A stretch of DNA of 64,000 nt from Megascapheus bottae. Its lineage: Eukaryota > Chordata > Mammalia > Rodentia > Geomyidae. Where the stretch lies: positions 9,997,427 through 10,061,426 of the forward strand of contig JANJXV010000024.1 of the NCBI GenBank assembly GCA_024803745.1. Direction: 5' to 3'. Made by a program: the position numbers and the translations under genes. The notes beneath the pieces are model-generated. The model was not told where the DNA came from, ran no database searches, and worked only from the letters and a program-made list of their open reading frames with translations. This document shows positions 23,847 through 36,730 of the stretch, in pieces. Numbering within the stretch: position 1 is the first letter of the stretch; every line of letters starts with the position of its first letter.

Positions 23847-24459
23847 TTCCATTGTGTAATGCCATCAGGAAGAATGACATCATTCCATTTGTATGGAAAT
23901 GGAAAGACTTGGAAAAAAATCATAGTAAGTGAAGTAAACTAGACCCAAAGGAACATAGGCTGCATTGTTTTCCTCATTTGCAATAACCAGTACACATCTA
24001 AGATTCTCATAGCAGAGAATCACAGTAGCAAAAAGCTAGGTACATACAACCATATGGGATGAGGATAAATGAAATGAACTCGAGGATGTGGAAACAAGAG
24101 GTTTATCTATGCTTTCATTGTTCTTAACCTACTATGTGAAGATATTTCTTTTTTCTTTCTCTCTTTTTTTGACATTTTATGATTTATCTCATGTTGTTAC
24201 TGTATCTGACTTTGGTATATTTTGATATATTGTATATATAGATTTATTTGTTTATTTGAAATAGGGAAAGGACAGGGAAAATCAAGTTGTGAGGAGAGGG
24301 AAAGTGGGAGAAAAACATGAGAAGGAATATCAATGTTTGAGAAGTAATGTACCTACTATCTGACGAATGTAACTGTAACCCCTCTATACATCATCACCCC
24401 AAACAATAAAATACAATTACAAAAACTAATTCCAGAAAAAAATAAAAACAAAGCTCTTC
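23847..24459 (+). mobile_element. 5'-truncated L1 tail with 14-base TSD
   Basis: It begins in the last ORF2 codons (ATGCCATCAGGAAGAATGACATC) and runs through the 3' UTR to CAATAAAATACAATTAC plus a variable A-rich tail. AAAAAGCAGAAGGA is found at 23833-23846 and 24460-24473. Confidence 0.85.
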
Positions 24460-24710
24460 AAAAAGCAGAAGGAAAGAGGAGGAAGAAGACAAAAAGGAAG
24501 AAAAATGAATAAAAGAGTATGAAGGACATTCATTTATTTTAAAAACAAAATTAGTCACCAGATTAGAATCAATTGGTGGTTATAGATCAGATATTTTTGG
24601 GCTCACCCGCATTGTTTCTAATCTAGTAGGCCACATACTTAGAATTATGTGTTTTCAGATGTTGCTTCATGGTGCCCTCAATCTCACACTTTGAGAAATC
24701 ATTGCATTAT

Positions 24711-24804
24711 GGGACTGGTATGTACCTTAGTGGCGAAGTGCTTGCCTAGCAAGTGCAGTGCCCTGGGTTTGATCCTTAGTACCAAAAAAGAAAAGAAAAA
24801 AAAG
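24711..24804 (+). repeat. ID-like SINE monomer without Geo part
   Basis: GTATGTACCTTAGTGGCGAAGTGCTTGCCTAGCAAG and CCCTGGGTTTGATCCTTAGTACC are the A-box and B-box regions of an ID-type element. The A-rich tail follows directly, so this is a monomeric ID copy rather than a dimer. Confidence 0.7.
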
Positions 24805-26050
24805 AAATGTCGTTATGGATTGTCATGTACTATGAGGAAGAACTTTTCCCAGTAAATAAGATTATTTAGTAAATAAATTTGAGCATTACTAAATACTAAA
24901 TAAATAATGCTAAATATTAAATAAAATTGAGTTGAGTACTTGAGAATTAAAAATTTACTACCCAAACTTCTATTCTGCCATAATCAATTCATTTCACTAG
25001 TATTATACAAAGGAATAAAATTTATTAATAATAATGAAAACACCCCAAAGAGTTCAAGTTAAAAGCATTCAGAAGAGTTCATGCCCATATAGTTAGCCAT
25101 AAAATGAATGCAGCAAACAGACTACTTAAGAGAATAGATTTCAGAGAATAATGAAAGATTTTTAGGCTGCTTTATTTTACAGAGATTCCCACAGATTGAA
25201 CAAAATAATCAATTATCCTATTCTAAAGTGACACTGTAGACAATATAATAGACTACATTTGCAGCGTTGGCAGGAAAATATCTCTTGTAAAGATAAGCTA
25301 GTACTAGAGAACTTGCTAGAAGCATCAAACAACACCTTACCATATATGCAGAGGAGGAAGAGAATAAACAGCCTGATGAGAAACATCACAGGGACCCCGT
25401 GGGGCATCTTGGGGTTTAAACTCAGAATGCCCACTAAAATTTTACAAGAACAAAAGTATACCTGTTTCTGGTACTTTTCATTATACAATCAATATAATTA
25501 AGCCTGAAGTTCCTGTCACAGGTTAAGTTATGCATTCAAATTTTGACTTACGTGTAAGAGGAGGTGGAGCTGACTTACGCTGATTTTAGTATATGATAAT
25601 TTTCCTCTGGTTCTCCATACTTTCATGTGGTAATTTAAACCTGAGTTTGTAAACTTATATGTAGTGATTCTGAATCTTGCTTTTATTTAGCTAAATATAT
25701 GATCTAGAAATCTACTTTCTATCTTCAGAGAAAAGGATAGCATTCTCAATGAAGGGTGTCTGAGAGCTCCAATTTGCTTTGTTTTTAATTTTTTCTTTGA
25801 GAACTCCTACTGTTCTCAGTCTAATTATACATGAATAAAGAAATCTTTTTTACATAGTATTTATATTTTATTTAGTATTTTAAATTATCTAGAGGGGATG
25901 CACATATGTCACAAGATACACATAGATTGTTTGCAAATGCTGTCCCATTCTCTAGAATAACTTGAACATGCACAGGCTTTTAATATCCCTTCTAGAGTCC
26001 TGGAATTCGATCCTATAAGCATATTAAGGGACAATTTTAGTATGCGTATT
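24805..26050. other. Unique AT-rich DNA, nothing recognised
   Basis: Overlapping frames on both strands near 25213-25501 lack motifs and are judged accidental. Confidence 0.4.
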
Positions 26051-26335
26051 TCTTTTTTCATATATTTTTATTGTAATTAATAGAAGGGTTACATTATATT
26101 CACTAGGTAGAAGGTGCCATTTTCATGTCTTGGTCCCAATTTTCCTCCCCCCATACCTGCCCCTCATCTTATTTCCCCCCTTCCCTATCCTATTCCAAAT
26201 AACCAAATAAACGTATATACAATATATCATATAACCAGGTAGAATACTATAACCATATGAGATAACTGAGGGACAGCAAAAGAGATGAGTGATAACAGTA
26301 TATTAAGGACAACAATCACTCATTATATGGCATGG
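26051..26335 (-). mobile_element. L1 3' UTR fragment
   Basis: It has the standard minus-strand tail: TTGTAATTAATAGAAGGGTTACATT, the C-rich block, GATAACTGAGGGACAGCAAAAGAGATGAG, and GGACAACAATCACTCATTATATGG. A short deletion near 26117 removes part of the GGTGCATTACTTCAC segment. Confidence 0.8.
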
Positions 26336-26665
26336 ATAAAGAAATCTTATACCATCTCTGGTTCCTTGTAACTAAACCTCTTATAACCAGAGAAACTTGT
26401 CAACTATTGTTGTAATGATTGTGTTTGGGATGGAGGTCCCTGGTCTGAGTAGACAAAATGAAGTTTTACTTTGGAGTTCTTTTGAAATATACAGAGAAGT
26501 GACAGTTTTTCCCCCACGAACTGAGAACTCTGTTGATACAAGTATTAATTATTTGGTAAATATTATGGTACAATTTTGTCTGGAAAAACAACCCACACCT
26601 ATTAAAGACACTGAGATCTGCAGAGAGTAGTTTGAAGCCTCCCCATGCAGGAATAGTCCATGATA
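26336..26665. other. Unique DNA, nothing recognised
   Basis: A short spacer between an L1 tail and a SINE. Confidence 0.35.
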
Positions 26666-26843
26666 TTTTTTTGCTGGTCTTTAAACTCAGAGCCTGAGCA
26701 CAGTCCTTGGGTTTTCTCAAGGCTAGAGCTTTACCACTTGCGCAACAGTACAGCTTTTTCAATGTATGTGGTACTGAGGAATCAAACTGGGGTCTTCACT
26801 CATTTTAGGCAAGCATTCTACCACTAGGCCAAACTCCAGGCCC
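26666..26843 (-). repeat. IDL-Geo SINE, diverged
   Basis: CTCAAGGCTAGAGCTTTACCACTTGCGC and GGCAAGCATTCTACCACTAGGCC identify both monomers. There are many substitutions and a deletion of the TTTCTGGC segment. Confidence 0.8.
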
Positions 26844-26888
26844 TTCTATAATATTCTTATCTGTAATAAACTACTCAGAAACAGCTAG

Positions 26889-26990
26889 AAGTTGCTCTGT
26901 GGCTCAAGTGGTAGAGTACCTAGCCTAGAGCCAAAGAATCTCAGGAAGAGCACCCAGGCCCAAGTCTTTGAGTCACTGAATTTCAAGAAC
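26889..26990 (+). repeat. Geo right-monomer fragment
   Basis: GTTGCTCTGTGGCTCAAGTGGTAGAGTACCTAGCC then GAAGAGCACCCAGGCCCAAG matches the right monomer alone. No left ID-like part precedes it. Confidence 0.55.
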
Positions 26991-27929
26991 GTAATGAACG
27001 TAGTTCAACTAGAGCAAATAATACATTTCCTGTTTCCACTTAAAGCAGTTTTGATTAATCTTTCTTCTTTTGGGGAGGAGAAGGGGGGAGTTCTGAACTC
27101 AAATGAGTTCCTAGTGTAGGATTATGAAGGAATCTGGAAACACAATGGGAGAATCTTTTCTCTAACCTAAACGTTTTCTGGATAGTAAATTTGCAAAGGC
27201 ATATATAAATATTGTGCTAGCATTCTTTTGCTGTGACAATATGCTGAGGGAAAAACAAACAATGGAGGGAGGGGAGAAGGTAAATGAGTTAGAGATTTGG
27301 GTGCATGGTTGCCTTGCTTTGTCACTGTGGGTTTATGTAAGGGCAGAGCACCATGATGGGGAATGGGAGAGGAGAAAGTCTGGTCTCTGCATGGGGACCA
27401 GGACTAGGACCAAGAGACGAAGAACAAGGAGACAGGTACAACACACATCATTCACAGGCGCACACACTTACATCCTCCCAATGGGTCTTGTCATGTCACA
27501 TTCCTATCACTTCCCAGCAATGTTGTTAGGTGATGCCCCTAAAAAACTAGTATTGCTCAGTTAAAGAAAACATATGTAATTCTGCACAAAAAAATGTCAT
27601 AAAGTTATGTACCTCTAAAATACAAGATAAATCTTCCTTTCCTAAAAATGGAAGTAAATGGTGCATAGAAAGGAGGCAGAGGATTAAAGCAAGACTTTGG
27701 CCTACTGGAGCAAACATTAAATCCTGCCTATTCATATCCAATCTCCATGGAACATAGGGCCAGGCTGTGAGCACCAAATGACTTGAGGAATTCCGCCTTG
27801 TGCTCTGGCTGACTGCAGGCAACATGACTCTCTCTTGACCTGCTTTTTTTCATTGTTTTGGCATTTCTGTGGAAACATTTCACAAAATCAATATCGATGC
27901 ACACTTAAATCATCATATTATTCAATATC
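26991..27929. other. Mostly unique DNA with a possible ancient interspersed repeat
   Basis: 27222-27540 (TTTTGCTGTGACAATATGCTGAGGG..., GGGCAGAGCACCATGATGGGG..., ATCCTCCCAATGG...) resembles, from memory only, a widespread old mammalian repeat, but I cannot name the family. No coding support was seen. Confidence 0.3.
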
Positions 27930-28240
27930 AAAATTTTTCAAATTTTATTTTATTGTAGGGGTGATGTACAGAGGGGTTGCAGTTACTTTCATATCTCCTC
28001 GGGTAGTGGGTGCATTACTTCTTGAACATTGTTACCCTTTCCCATGTTTTTCTCCCAGTTTTCCTCCCCAAGCCTTTCCAATCATCTTGTTTTTCCCTTA
28101 TCTTACTTTTTTCAAACACACAAATAAACCTATATACCAAATACCAAAGTTAGATACAGCAATAACATGAGATGAACCTTAAGAATAAAATTTAAAAAAA
28201 GAAATAGCTTCACATAGTACTTTAAAAACAACGATCAATC
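27930..28240 (-). mobile_element. Older L1 3' UTR fragment
   Basis: GATGTACAGAGGGGTTGCAGTTAC, GGTAGTGGGTGCATTACTTCTTGAAC and TTAGATACAGCAATAACATGAGAT match the older tail type seen at 6714. Confidence 0.7.
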
Positions 28241-31140
28241 AATATTGTTTTAGGAATATGTACCTCTTTTAGGTAGACTTTAAAAGATCATATTGTTCAC
28301 TAAATGTTTTTCTATACACTCCACATTAAATAGTACCTGGGCATAAACTATCTACAACTAAGCACTTAACATTCTAATGATTCTCAACTTTAGTTTGAAA
28401 ACTTGTATTATATGGAGAAAGTTATAATCACTAATAAAAACTAGAGTGTAGCCAATATTAGTGTATTTCAATGAATCAACCATAGAACTATGAGGTTGAA
28501 ACACTATTTTACTAAAGGAATTTACCAATTTAGTGATGACATCATTTCATATTATGAGCTGTGATTATATTTCAGCGATCTCAAGGTGTGAATTTCCATT
28601 GGTGGTTTGATCTAAGAAAGGAATCAGTAATCATCATCCTCCTGCTTTAGAGACTTATTGATCTAATACAAAGACTTGCTTAAGTAGGGTTCAGAATTAT
28701 AAATTCTTTGAAAATTTATTTTTATTCATTTTTATATTGTAATTTTAATATTATCTTTAAGTAAAACAATGCCACTTAAGTTTATGAATGCATCTTTTTC
28801 AGAACTATAAACATTTTATCTACTACTACTTTTCTCTTATTTTCTTATTTTCCTTTATGTAATCTCCAGGTCACTAAATATTCTCTCCCCATTTTAAGTC
28901 AGTATATAAGCCAACCAGTATCTCTATGGTTTTATATATAAGCTCTTATTTCTCATGCTTAGCAAATAATGTCATTAGTTAAATGATTTCATGTATATTT
29001 TATTTCAGGATCTTGGGTCATACTCTCTAGCATCTTGTTGTAAATCATCTGAACATGTTTTTGGAAAGATCTTCTGATCTTCTGCCTTGCTTAAGATAAA
29101 CATTCTATGACTTAATATTTAGTTCTTAAATCTAATCAGATGGCATTGCCTAACTGCAAAAGTCCTAGGACTCATACTTTCTTATGTGTTAAGTAAATGA
29201 TGAACTGTTGGAAGACGTACTTCTGAAAATCTAACACAATCAGTAATATCATCAGAACTCATTTTCTTCTCATTATAATTATAGACTAGTGATTTCCAAA
29301 GGTTTAATGTCCCAAAAGATCTGACTGTAATTTCTTACAGCTGCCTTTGAAATTTATGGCTGATTCACCAACTTGAAACACATCACTGACGCTTGCACTC
29401 TCATTTTTACTTTATTGATCAGGACTATCTGCTCTTACTAGGTTTCTCACTGTGTCAGAACCATCTCAATTAAAACTTTTAGGTTTAATACAGAGAAAAA
29501 AAATCCATAGTGAAGTATACTCATGTATGAATAGAGGTCTATAGTTTTCAATTACTGATTCATTTATCAAAGTTAAAATACACTAAGAATATATGTCCAT
29601 GAAATAAAGTATCACATCTTTAAATATAATTTTTCTTATATTTTATCTTACTATTTATAGTAAAATTGTTTTTATGCCTCCCCATCACCAGCTAACCTTT
29701 CTTAATAGTTTTCTTATTAGAACTAGTTTCAGTATGCAATCATATTCTTACTTCAAAATCCTCGAATACAACCCTGTATATGTCTACATCTTATCCAAGT
29801 TTAACAATTGCAACTGTTATCTTTGGTGTTATCTGAAACTTAAATACATAGATCAAATTTTTCAGTACAAACTAAGCTAACTTTGATCCTATTGTGATAT
29901 GTTATGGGTCAGTTCTTCTGATCTATTAAATCTTAACTAATTAAAAAACTTTTAATTTCAGCAGTGCTAATAGATTCAAAACTTTTTCATTAAACCTGTC
30001 AACTCCAAATTTTCATTCTGATGGAAATATATTTTGCCTACTGTTCCCTACCAGTATTTTCTACTGTAATTATTAAATTCAATTGCATAAATTGGCAAAT
30101 TCAGCTGTCTTAACTGGTGAACAGGAAAAAAGTGTGGATATGTTAATGTGGCCTTTTTGCCTTATTCATTGCCTAACTCTGGCTGAATTCCATTTTTCTT
30201 ACATTTTCTTTGGGGCCTGGTTGACTGACTTTCATAAAATGTGAGCAATAAATTACAGACAGAGAGACAAATCTTTCAGAACTAAGGAACTAGTACAAAA
30301 TTTCTAGTATCTTCTGCAAAAAATACAATCAAGTTTTTATTTAATTTTGACAAGTATGTTCCTTTAGTTTGAGGAAAATGAAAAAATATATTATTTTTCT
30401 TATCTGAAAGCAGAAGTAAATTACATGCAGTAACCACAGGAAAGAAAAAAACAATAGTGAAATATCTTAAATCTTTATTCATTTTTGTCTATAAACTTTA
30501 ATATAAAAACTCCAAAAACCACATTTGTTTTTTTTATTTTTTTCCACTTCTTGGATGACTAAAATATAATGAATGATGGGCACAGAGATGTTCATTTTTA
30601 AATCTCAGATCCTCAATGAGTGTAATCTAGAAAAGCCATTTTGTGCTTCCATTTCTTTTTCACATTTTCCTAAAATAAATAGAGGAGATATGATCTATTC
30701 AATATATTTTGTGAGAATTAATTTTACTTTTGTTTTATTTATTAAGGAATAGGTACCATGTCTCGAGAAAAATCACTGTTAGATAAACATAGCTAGCACA
30801 TTGTGTACCTTGTGCTGGGATTTGAAATGTGTGCTTAAAATTACAATTTTGATGAAAGTATGCCTGGAAAAAAGCTGGAGAAAGGACCAACATTTACCAT
30901 ATCTTTAGACCTATAAAAATTTACACAAAAGTTGCCAAAAATTTTCTAACCACAGAGGAATCACATAGATATAAAGAAGCTTTACCAACTCAGTGCCTCT
31001 AAAAACATCCAAAATATTGGAGGCTTAATACTTAAAGTCTATCAGGTTGTATGCTGGTTAATAGAAATGCTAGCTCTTACAAATAAGTTACATGCTTATA
31101 AAGTCACAGAATTTTGTTAAAATAAATACTTTTTAAAAAA
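28241..31140. other. About 2.9 kb of unique AT-rich DNA
   Basis: This is one of the largest repeat-free blocks in the window. I found no exon, motif or repeat in it. Confidence 0.4.
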
Positions 31141-31315
31141 TAATTATTTTTTTCTGATACCTAGATTGAACTAAAGGTCTTATACTCTCACGATTTGCTT
31201 GCTCAGATGATGCTGTACAATTTGAGCCACATGGAGATGGTAATCCAGTAAACTTTCTGTGCAGGTTGGCTTTGAACTCAGCTAGCTACCCAGTAATCCA
31301 CCAATTTCCATGGTT
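31141..31315 (-). repeat. Decayed composite SINE (Geo-like plus B1-like)
   Basis: In reverse orientation, TGATGCTGTACAATTTGAGCCACA recalls the Geo monomer. CAGGTTGGCTTTGAACTCAGCTAGCTACCCAGTAATCC recalls a B1-like body. It is the same composite order as 5488-5721. Confidence 0.45.
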
Positions 31316-31850
31316 AAATTTCCATAGAAAAATATTAATTCATGTAATTGGATTATTCTACATCTATTGACCAGATTCAACTGTTCAAGATAAAGAAAAT
31401 AAGTAAAACAATGAAGTATTATGAAGTTGAGCAATATTGTTACTAAAATACTTCAGAAAATGACTGCATCAGGGATAAAAACAAATCATTTATATCCATT
31501 AGTGGATAAACTGAAAAGTATTAATAACTAGTTTATACGCATTATAAACTAGGAGGTTTTTAGTGGAGAAATAGCTTTAAGAAATATATTTCTTATTTTG
31601 ACTGTTTTATATTCACATATTTTTATTTCTGAGATTTTAATACTATGCATTTGTTATGAATTTTTAAAAATCACATTGTTCAGAGAAATGGAATGGATTA
31701 ATGAGATTCTTAACTTTCTATTCATCTAAGATGACAGATAATGCCTGTTAGATATATCTATAGGAGACTATAAAAATGATCCTATGAGGACACTGATGGT
31801 TAATTTTAAATTGAATAAGCTATCAATTCTTTTCTTTATTTAAGGAAATA
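31316..31850. other. Unique AT-rich DNA, nothing recognised
   Basis: No signatures were seen. Confidence 0.35.
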
Positions 31851-32230
31851 CAGTAGTCCCTTGTTAGCTGTCATGCTGTTTTCCTCTTTTTGTTATTCAT
31901 GATCAACTGTGGTAAGAGAAGATGAAATGAGAAATTGTCAGTGTAATCTTGATAGGTGTGCCATTCTGAGTACTGTGATGAAGTATCATGGTATTTGGCT
32001 CCTCTTGAACCAGGTTGTGAAGCAGCTCCTGATCCAGTGTCCCCAACCCACATAAACTCAACACTAATAAATTCCAAAGGGCAAATTAATTTAGATCTGT
32101 AGCCATGTTGTTCATCGGAGTAACTGTCACCAGCACAACTTCTTAATTGTCCTGAAGTGCAAGAACTATGGTATAAAGGAGGAATCAGGCATAAACTGTA
32201 GGAAATAGTACAGGTATGAGAACATGACAA
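31851..32230. mobile_element. Probable Tigger-like (Tc1/mariner class) DNA transposon remnant
   Basis: CAGTAGTCCCTTGTTAGCTG at the left edge, then GATCAACTGTGGT and GTGCCATTCTGAGTACTGTGATGAAGTATC, resemble the terminal region of old mammalian Tigger-family transposons as I remember them. The transposase itself is not visible. A 119-codon minus-strand frame across it has no domain and is probably chance. The exact subfamily and strand are unknown. Confidence 0.5.
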
Positions 32231-32540
32231 GATAATGAAGAAAAAAGAACTTTTTCTTGTAATCTTGTGCTTTTGATTCTGGTATTATTTTTCTTGTTGA
32301 ACACCTTTGGGTATTCCATAATGCTATTGACTGGTCAGCAAGCAAATGGATGACAAACTAAAGGAAACCAAGCATAGAATTATTTCAGAGACAATGCTCT
32401 ACTGGAGTGTAAAGGATTACAACCAAGGAACAAGGCAAAATGTCAATAGATAGTACTAAGATCTGTGTGTTTCTAGAGAAATGGAAGCCTCCTCGGGTTC
32501 ATGATGTGTGGCTACAGAGATCAATTGTTCTACTTTTGTT
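32231..32540. other. Unique DNA, nothing recognised
   Basis: A short spacer before the SINE poly(T). Confidence 0.35.
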
Positions 32541-32762
32541 GTTTTTTCTTTTTTTCTTTTTCTTTTTTTTTTTTTTTTGCCAGTCCTGGGCTTGAGCTCA
32601 GGGCCTGAGCACTATCCTTGGACTTTCTCAAGGCTAGAGCTCTACCACTTGAGCCTCAGCACCATTTCTGGCTTTTTTCTATGTATGTGGTACTGAGGAA
32701 TCGAACCCGGGTCTTCATGCATGCTAGGCAAGCACGCTACCACTAGGCCAAATTCCCGGCCT
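32541..32762 (-). repeat. Full-length IDL-Geo SINE
   Basis: A long T-rich tail (32541-32578) is followed by an intact right monomer and a left monomer with the reverse B box (GGAATCGAACCC) and A box (CCACTAGGCCAAA), ending TCCCGGCC. A short TCTACTT repeat at 32529 and 32762 may be the target duplication. Confidence 0.9.
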
Positions 32763-32768
32763 CTACTT

Positions 32769-33339
32769 ACTCTTAATTCAAAAACAATGCATTTAGAAAT
32801 AGTAAATCAAATATCAAGTTGTCAGCAAATAGAGAACCATGCTGAACATTTCTTCCTTCTTACCTCTTCTTCTGAGAAATCTCTCCTTAGCTCCTTCACT
32901 CAGTTAGAGGTTGATTTATTAGCTTTGGGAGGGGTTAGTTATTTGTGCACCATGTATATTTTGGATATTAGTAAGCCTTGATTTTCACCCTTATGTGGCA
33001 TATATATTTCCAGGTTTTGGGGGTGGGAATGTTTGATTTTTAAGGAAGGATACATTGATGTAAGCTAATCAGCCTTAGAAGTTATCATGGCTTTTGAATT
33101 CACTTTAATAAGATTTTCATTTCTGCCTCACTAAGACAAATATATGTTCCATGTACTTAGTAAAGCCTGATATAGCATATCACTTCTGTATCATCAAACA
33201 CTACTTTCAATTTTCTGTGAGCTTGCTCACTTTCAAATGGTGAGGCATCTTCTCAATCTCCTTCTTTCACTTCAGTCATGATGACATAAAGGTTGTACCT
33301 GGAACCATTGCTCAGATTTTTTTCTATTTATGCTTACAT
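32769..33339. other. Unique DNA, nothing recognised
   Basis: The chance frame entering from the SINE is not a gene. Confidence 0.35.
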
Positions 33340-33519
33340 AAAATACAATTGTAATATGTATATCTATGTATATATTATTTATGTGCATATATCTATAGAT
33401 AATATATAATATGTATGTATATATGTGTGTATATATACATTTGAGTTTGTATATTTGTGTATCTATGTATGTTTGTATATATTATATATACACATATATG
33501 TATATATTTGTATATACAC

Positions 33520-33566
<47 letters not shown>
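33340..33566. repeat. AT-rich (TATG)n-like tract then (CA)n
   Basis: TATGTATATATG-type sequence (33355-33520) leads into about 20 CA units (33525-33566). Confidence 0.9.
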
Positions 33567-33568
<2 letters not shown>

Positions 33569-33613
33569 CATTTCATCTGGCTACCCCTCTCTGTTCTTCA
33601 GACTCATCAGAGA

Positions 33614-33808
33614 GGGCCGGGAGTTTGACCTAGTGGTTAAAGTGCTTGCCTAGCATGCATGAAGACCCGGGTTTGATTCCTTGGTACCACATATATAGAA
33701 AAAGCCGGAAGTGGTGCTGAGTCTCAAGTGGTAGAGCTTTGGCCTGAGAAAGTCCAAGGACAGTGCTCAGGCCCTGAACTCAAGCTCAGGACTGGCAAAA
33801 AAAAAAAA
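33614..33808 (+). repeat. Young IDL-Geo SINE with 10-base TSD
   Basis: This is a full dimer with A box TGACCTAGTGG (one change from the optimum) and B box GGTTTGATTCC. TCATCAGAGA is found at 33604-33613 and 33809-33818. Confidence 0.92.
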
Positions 33809-33818
33809 TCATCAGAGA

Positions 33819-34351
33819 ATTAGGGGCTTTTTACTTATTGTTCTTTCACAAGATGTCACTTGCTTTCATAAGTTTTGTTTTGTTTTCACAAAAACACACA
33901 CATTTTATTTGCAAAGATACTTGGTTTACCATCATATAATTTTTTTCTCTTATGACTTGTTTTCGTGTTTTTGATCAGTTTATTTTCTTTGAATAAAGCT
34001 GTCTTCCACCATCCAGCAGAAATTATCAGTCATTAGTTAACAACCCAACTCATTTCATCCTTTCATTCATTTTTCTCCACAACTATACTATGTTACAGTG
34101 ACCAATATTTTTCCTTGTGAACTATCTGTACCTTCAAAAATGAAAACTGCATGAACTCGTGAAATCTTCTTTTGCCCCCTATTGAATTCTGATGTTCATA
34201 ACAATGGCACTAAAATTTTTTATTTAAAATACTTAAAAATAACTCCCTAGGAGCACTGTCTAGGATGAAAGTGATTCTAACAGATTAGCATTTGTTTCTT
34301 GTTGTGGTTGTTGTTGTTGTTCTCTAGTGACATCAGTGTAATGTAAGTCTT
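33819..34351. other. Unique DNA, nothing recognised
   Basis: Only a short GTTGTTGTTGTT run at about 34305-34320 stands out. Confidence 0.35.
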
Positions 34352-34361
34352 TGTAAGTCTT

Positions 34362-34570
34362 CTTTTTTCTCTCCCCTCACCTTTTATTTTGACAGTCCTG
34401 GAACTTGAACTGAGGGCCTGAGTACTGCCCTTGGGCTTTTTCCTCAAGGCTGTCACTTGAGCCACAGCATCACTTTCCGCTTTTTCTGTGTATGTGGTAC
34501 CAAGGAATCAAACCCGGGTCTTCCTGCTTGCTAGGCAAGCACTCTACCACTAGGCCAAACTTCTGGTCCC
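34362..34570 (-). repeat. IDL-Geo SINE with 10-base TSD
   Basis: Both monomers are present but diverged (TGACAGTCCTGGAACTTGAACTGAGGG at the tail side). TGTAAGTCTT is duplicated at 34352-34361 and 34571-34580. The host already had an adjacent partial copy of the same motif near 34342. Confidence 0.85.
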
Positions 34571-34580
34571 TGTAAGTCTT

Positions 34581-35898
34581 TTTATGAAATAATTGTTATA
34601 GGTAAATCTGCTGCTTGAAAAATATAGATTCATATAGAAGGTAGCTAGGTACTTCATTTTTTTTCTCTCTGATTTTTCTTTCTTCAAAAGCCAGTTTATT
34701 ACACCAGACCACACACACAATCCTATACTTGACCCTCTCAAAGCCATCTTATAAAATGATATGATGAATTTAAATTAGATACTATTCCACACAATAATGC
34801 CAATGATTAATTTTCATCTTTCTGAAGAGCTACTGCTTTTTTTTATTAATGTCTAACAGAGACTAAATGTAGACACAAACAGAAAGAGATGTTTTATTGT
34901 CATGAGACAAGATTTACTAAAGTAATAGCTTAAATAAATAATTTGGAATTCAAAGATGTATACTGAAAATTATTCTGTTCTGGGAGAAGTATATATTTTG
35001 CCATTGCTTTATGTTGATTCTCTATTTTATTTGATGAAGTTGTAAGGACAGTATATAAAATACCTAAAATGATACACAAAATGGGGGAAATCTATTATTT
35101 TTGACAGGCAAACCAGATCATGCTATGCAACCACGGCTGGTGGGATTGTAAGGGCCTGAGAAGATGCTCACTACTTCTGCAAAAAATTAGCAGGTAGCCT
35201 ATTAAAAATTGAAAGTTGAGCTCTAACAAGATGAAACAGACTAACTCAGTCTCTCATGACCTCTGCCAGAAGGAAATCAGAAAGGTAAACAAGAGAACGA
35301 TGTAATACTTAAAACTTTTAAAAAGACATCTTGAAAAACCAAAGGCTTATTCTCTCTTTGAAGAAATGAATGCATATATATATATCTTTTAAGGATATAA
35401 AAATATAGCTATCACAAAGTATCAAATATTTTAAATTTCTAATAATTATTTACACAGCATAAGAATTTGCCCACTAAAGGAGTAAAAGTAGAGTAAGATT
35501 AGGATGCATTGCAGATTTATGTCAGAAGGTAAAAAGAGATCATAAAGTTTAGGACACAGAGCCCCAAAGTATTGCCATCTCAGCATTTAAGAAAACTGAA
35601 AATGGCCTCTGTGACCTTCTCCTGACAATCTCCCTTGAACGTTGCATTAAAGAATTATATAAAGTAAGTAGGAGACTTTTGTTTCAAATGGGTCCACTCT
35701 ATTTCTGGAGAAAAAGAATAAAGACAATGAGATGCAGAGAAACATCTGAACATACTGACCTCTTTTTGCCCCTGCCTCTTTACTATCATAATCCAAAATT
35801 CATCCATTCACTTCTCCATGAGACACCATCCTTCATTCACCCTAAGCACACAAAGACATTTCTGCATTATTTTGCTTGTTTGTTTTTCTCTACTGTTT
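34581..35898. other. Unique AT-rich DNA, nothing recognised
   Basis: About 1.3 kb. The 85-codon frame at 35679 has no recognisable domain. Confidence 0.4.
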
Positions 35899-36120
35899 AT
35901 TTTTGGGTGGTCTTTGAGTTTGAATTCAGAACCTGATGTATTCCAGATAAGTATCTTGCAACTTGAGCCACATGCCTACTCTTTATTATTTTAGTTTCTT
36001 TTCTACATAGTGTCTTCTGGAATATTTTCTCCTCCCTCTGCAGGGAAGGTTGAGATGACCAAACTCCCAACCCCCACTCCTGTGTACCAGCAACAACAGG
36101 CATGACCATCGTGCTCAGAT
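35899..36120 (-). repeat. Decayed SINE sequence
   Basis: TTGAATTCAGAACCTGATGTATTCCAGATAAGTATCTTGCAACTTGAGCCACATGCC is an old ID/Geo-like segment in reverse. CAACAGGCATGACCATCGTGCTCAG may be the end of a B1-like unit. Boundaries are uncertain. Confidence 0.4.
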
Positions 36121-36719
36121 TTTCCTGTATTCATTATAAAGAATTCTATGCCACATAAAACCTTACTAGAATAATCTGTTTGCTTTTCACTTATTAGTCT
36201 ATAGTACATTTTGAGAGTATTAGGCAATAACCTAGCAATGAGTAAGGGAGAAAATAGTTTCTCCTTTTCAGTATATTAGCAAACAAGTGGATTTCACCAA
36301 TTTAGGGTAATCATTATTCACTCAGCATATACCTTTCTCTTAGAAAGGATCCTTTATTTAATCTGTACCAAATGAGATGCATTTTCTTCAGCATTTCACA
36401 TCGGAACACACTGATACTCAGGAAAGTTAAGCTATGTTGAAGGTCATGAACATGAGATCATGAAAGCTTAATTAAATAATAAGCTACATTTTATAAATTT
36501 CACATGCTCTTTTTGCCATAACGCAAAACTATCTACTGTATTCAACTGCTTTTGTGACCTTTACATATTAGGTACTGGCCCCTTTCCCCCTAGATATTAA
36601 ATAATACACAGTTTCAGGATATATGGCATAATAGTGCTGCCTAGGCTGAGTTAGAGAAAAACATGTGACATTTTCCTTCCATTTTTCTACTTTTCTACAA
36701 CGCTTCTCTTCTGTCAAAA
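36121..36719. other. Unique AT-rich DNA, nothing recognised
   Basis: No signatures were seen. Confidence 0.35.
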
Positions 36720-36730
36720 CATTTCATTAT

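Noticed and set aside
27214..27564. 116-codon plus-strand frame
   Set aside because: No recognised domain; it overlaps a sequence that looks like an old interspersed repeat.
31871..32230. 119-codon minus-strand frame
   Set aside because: It coincides with the Tigger-like remnant but does not resemble a transposase.
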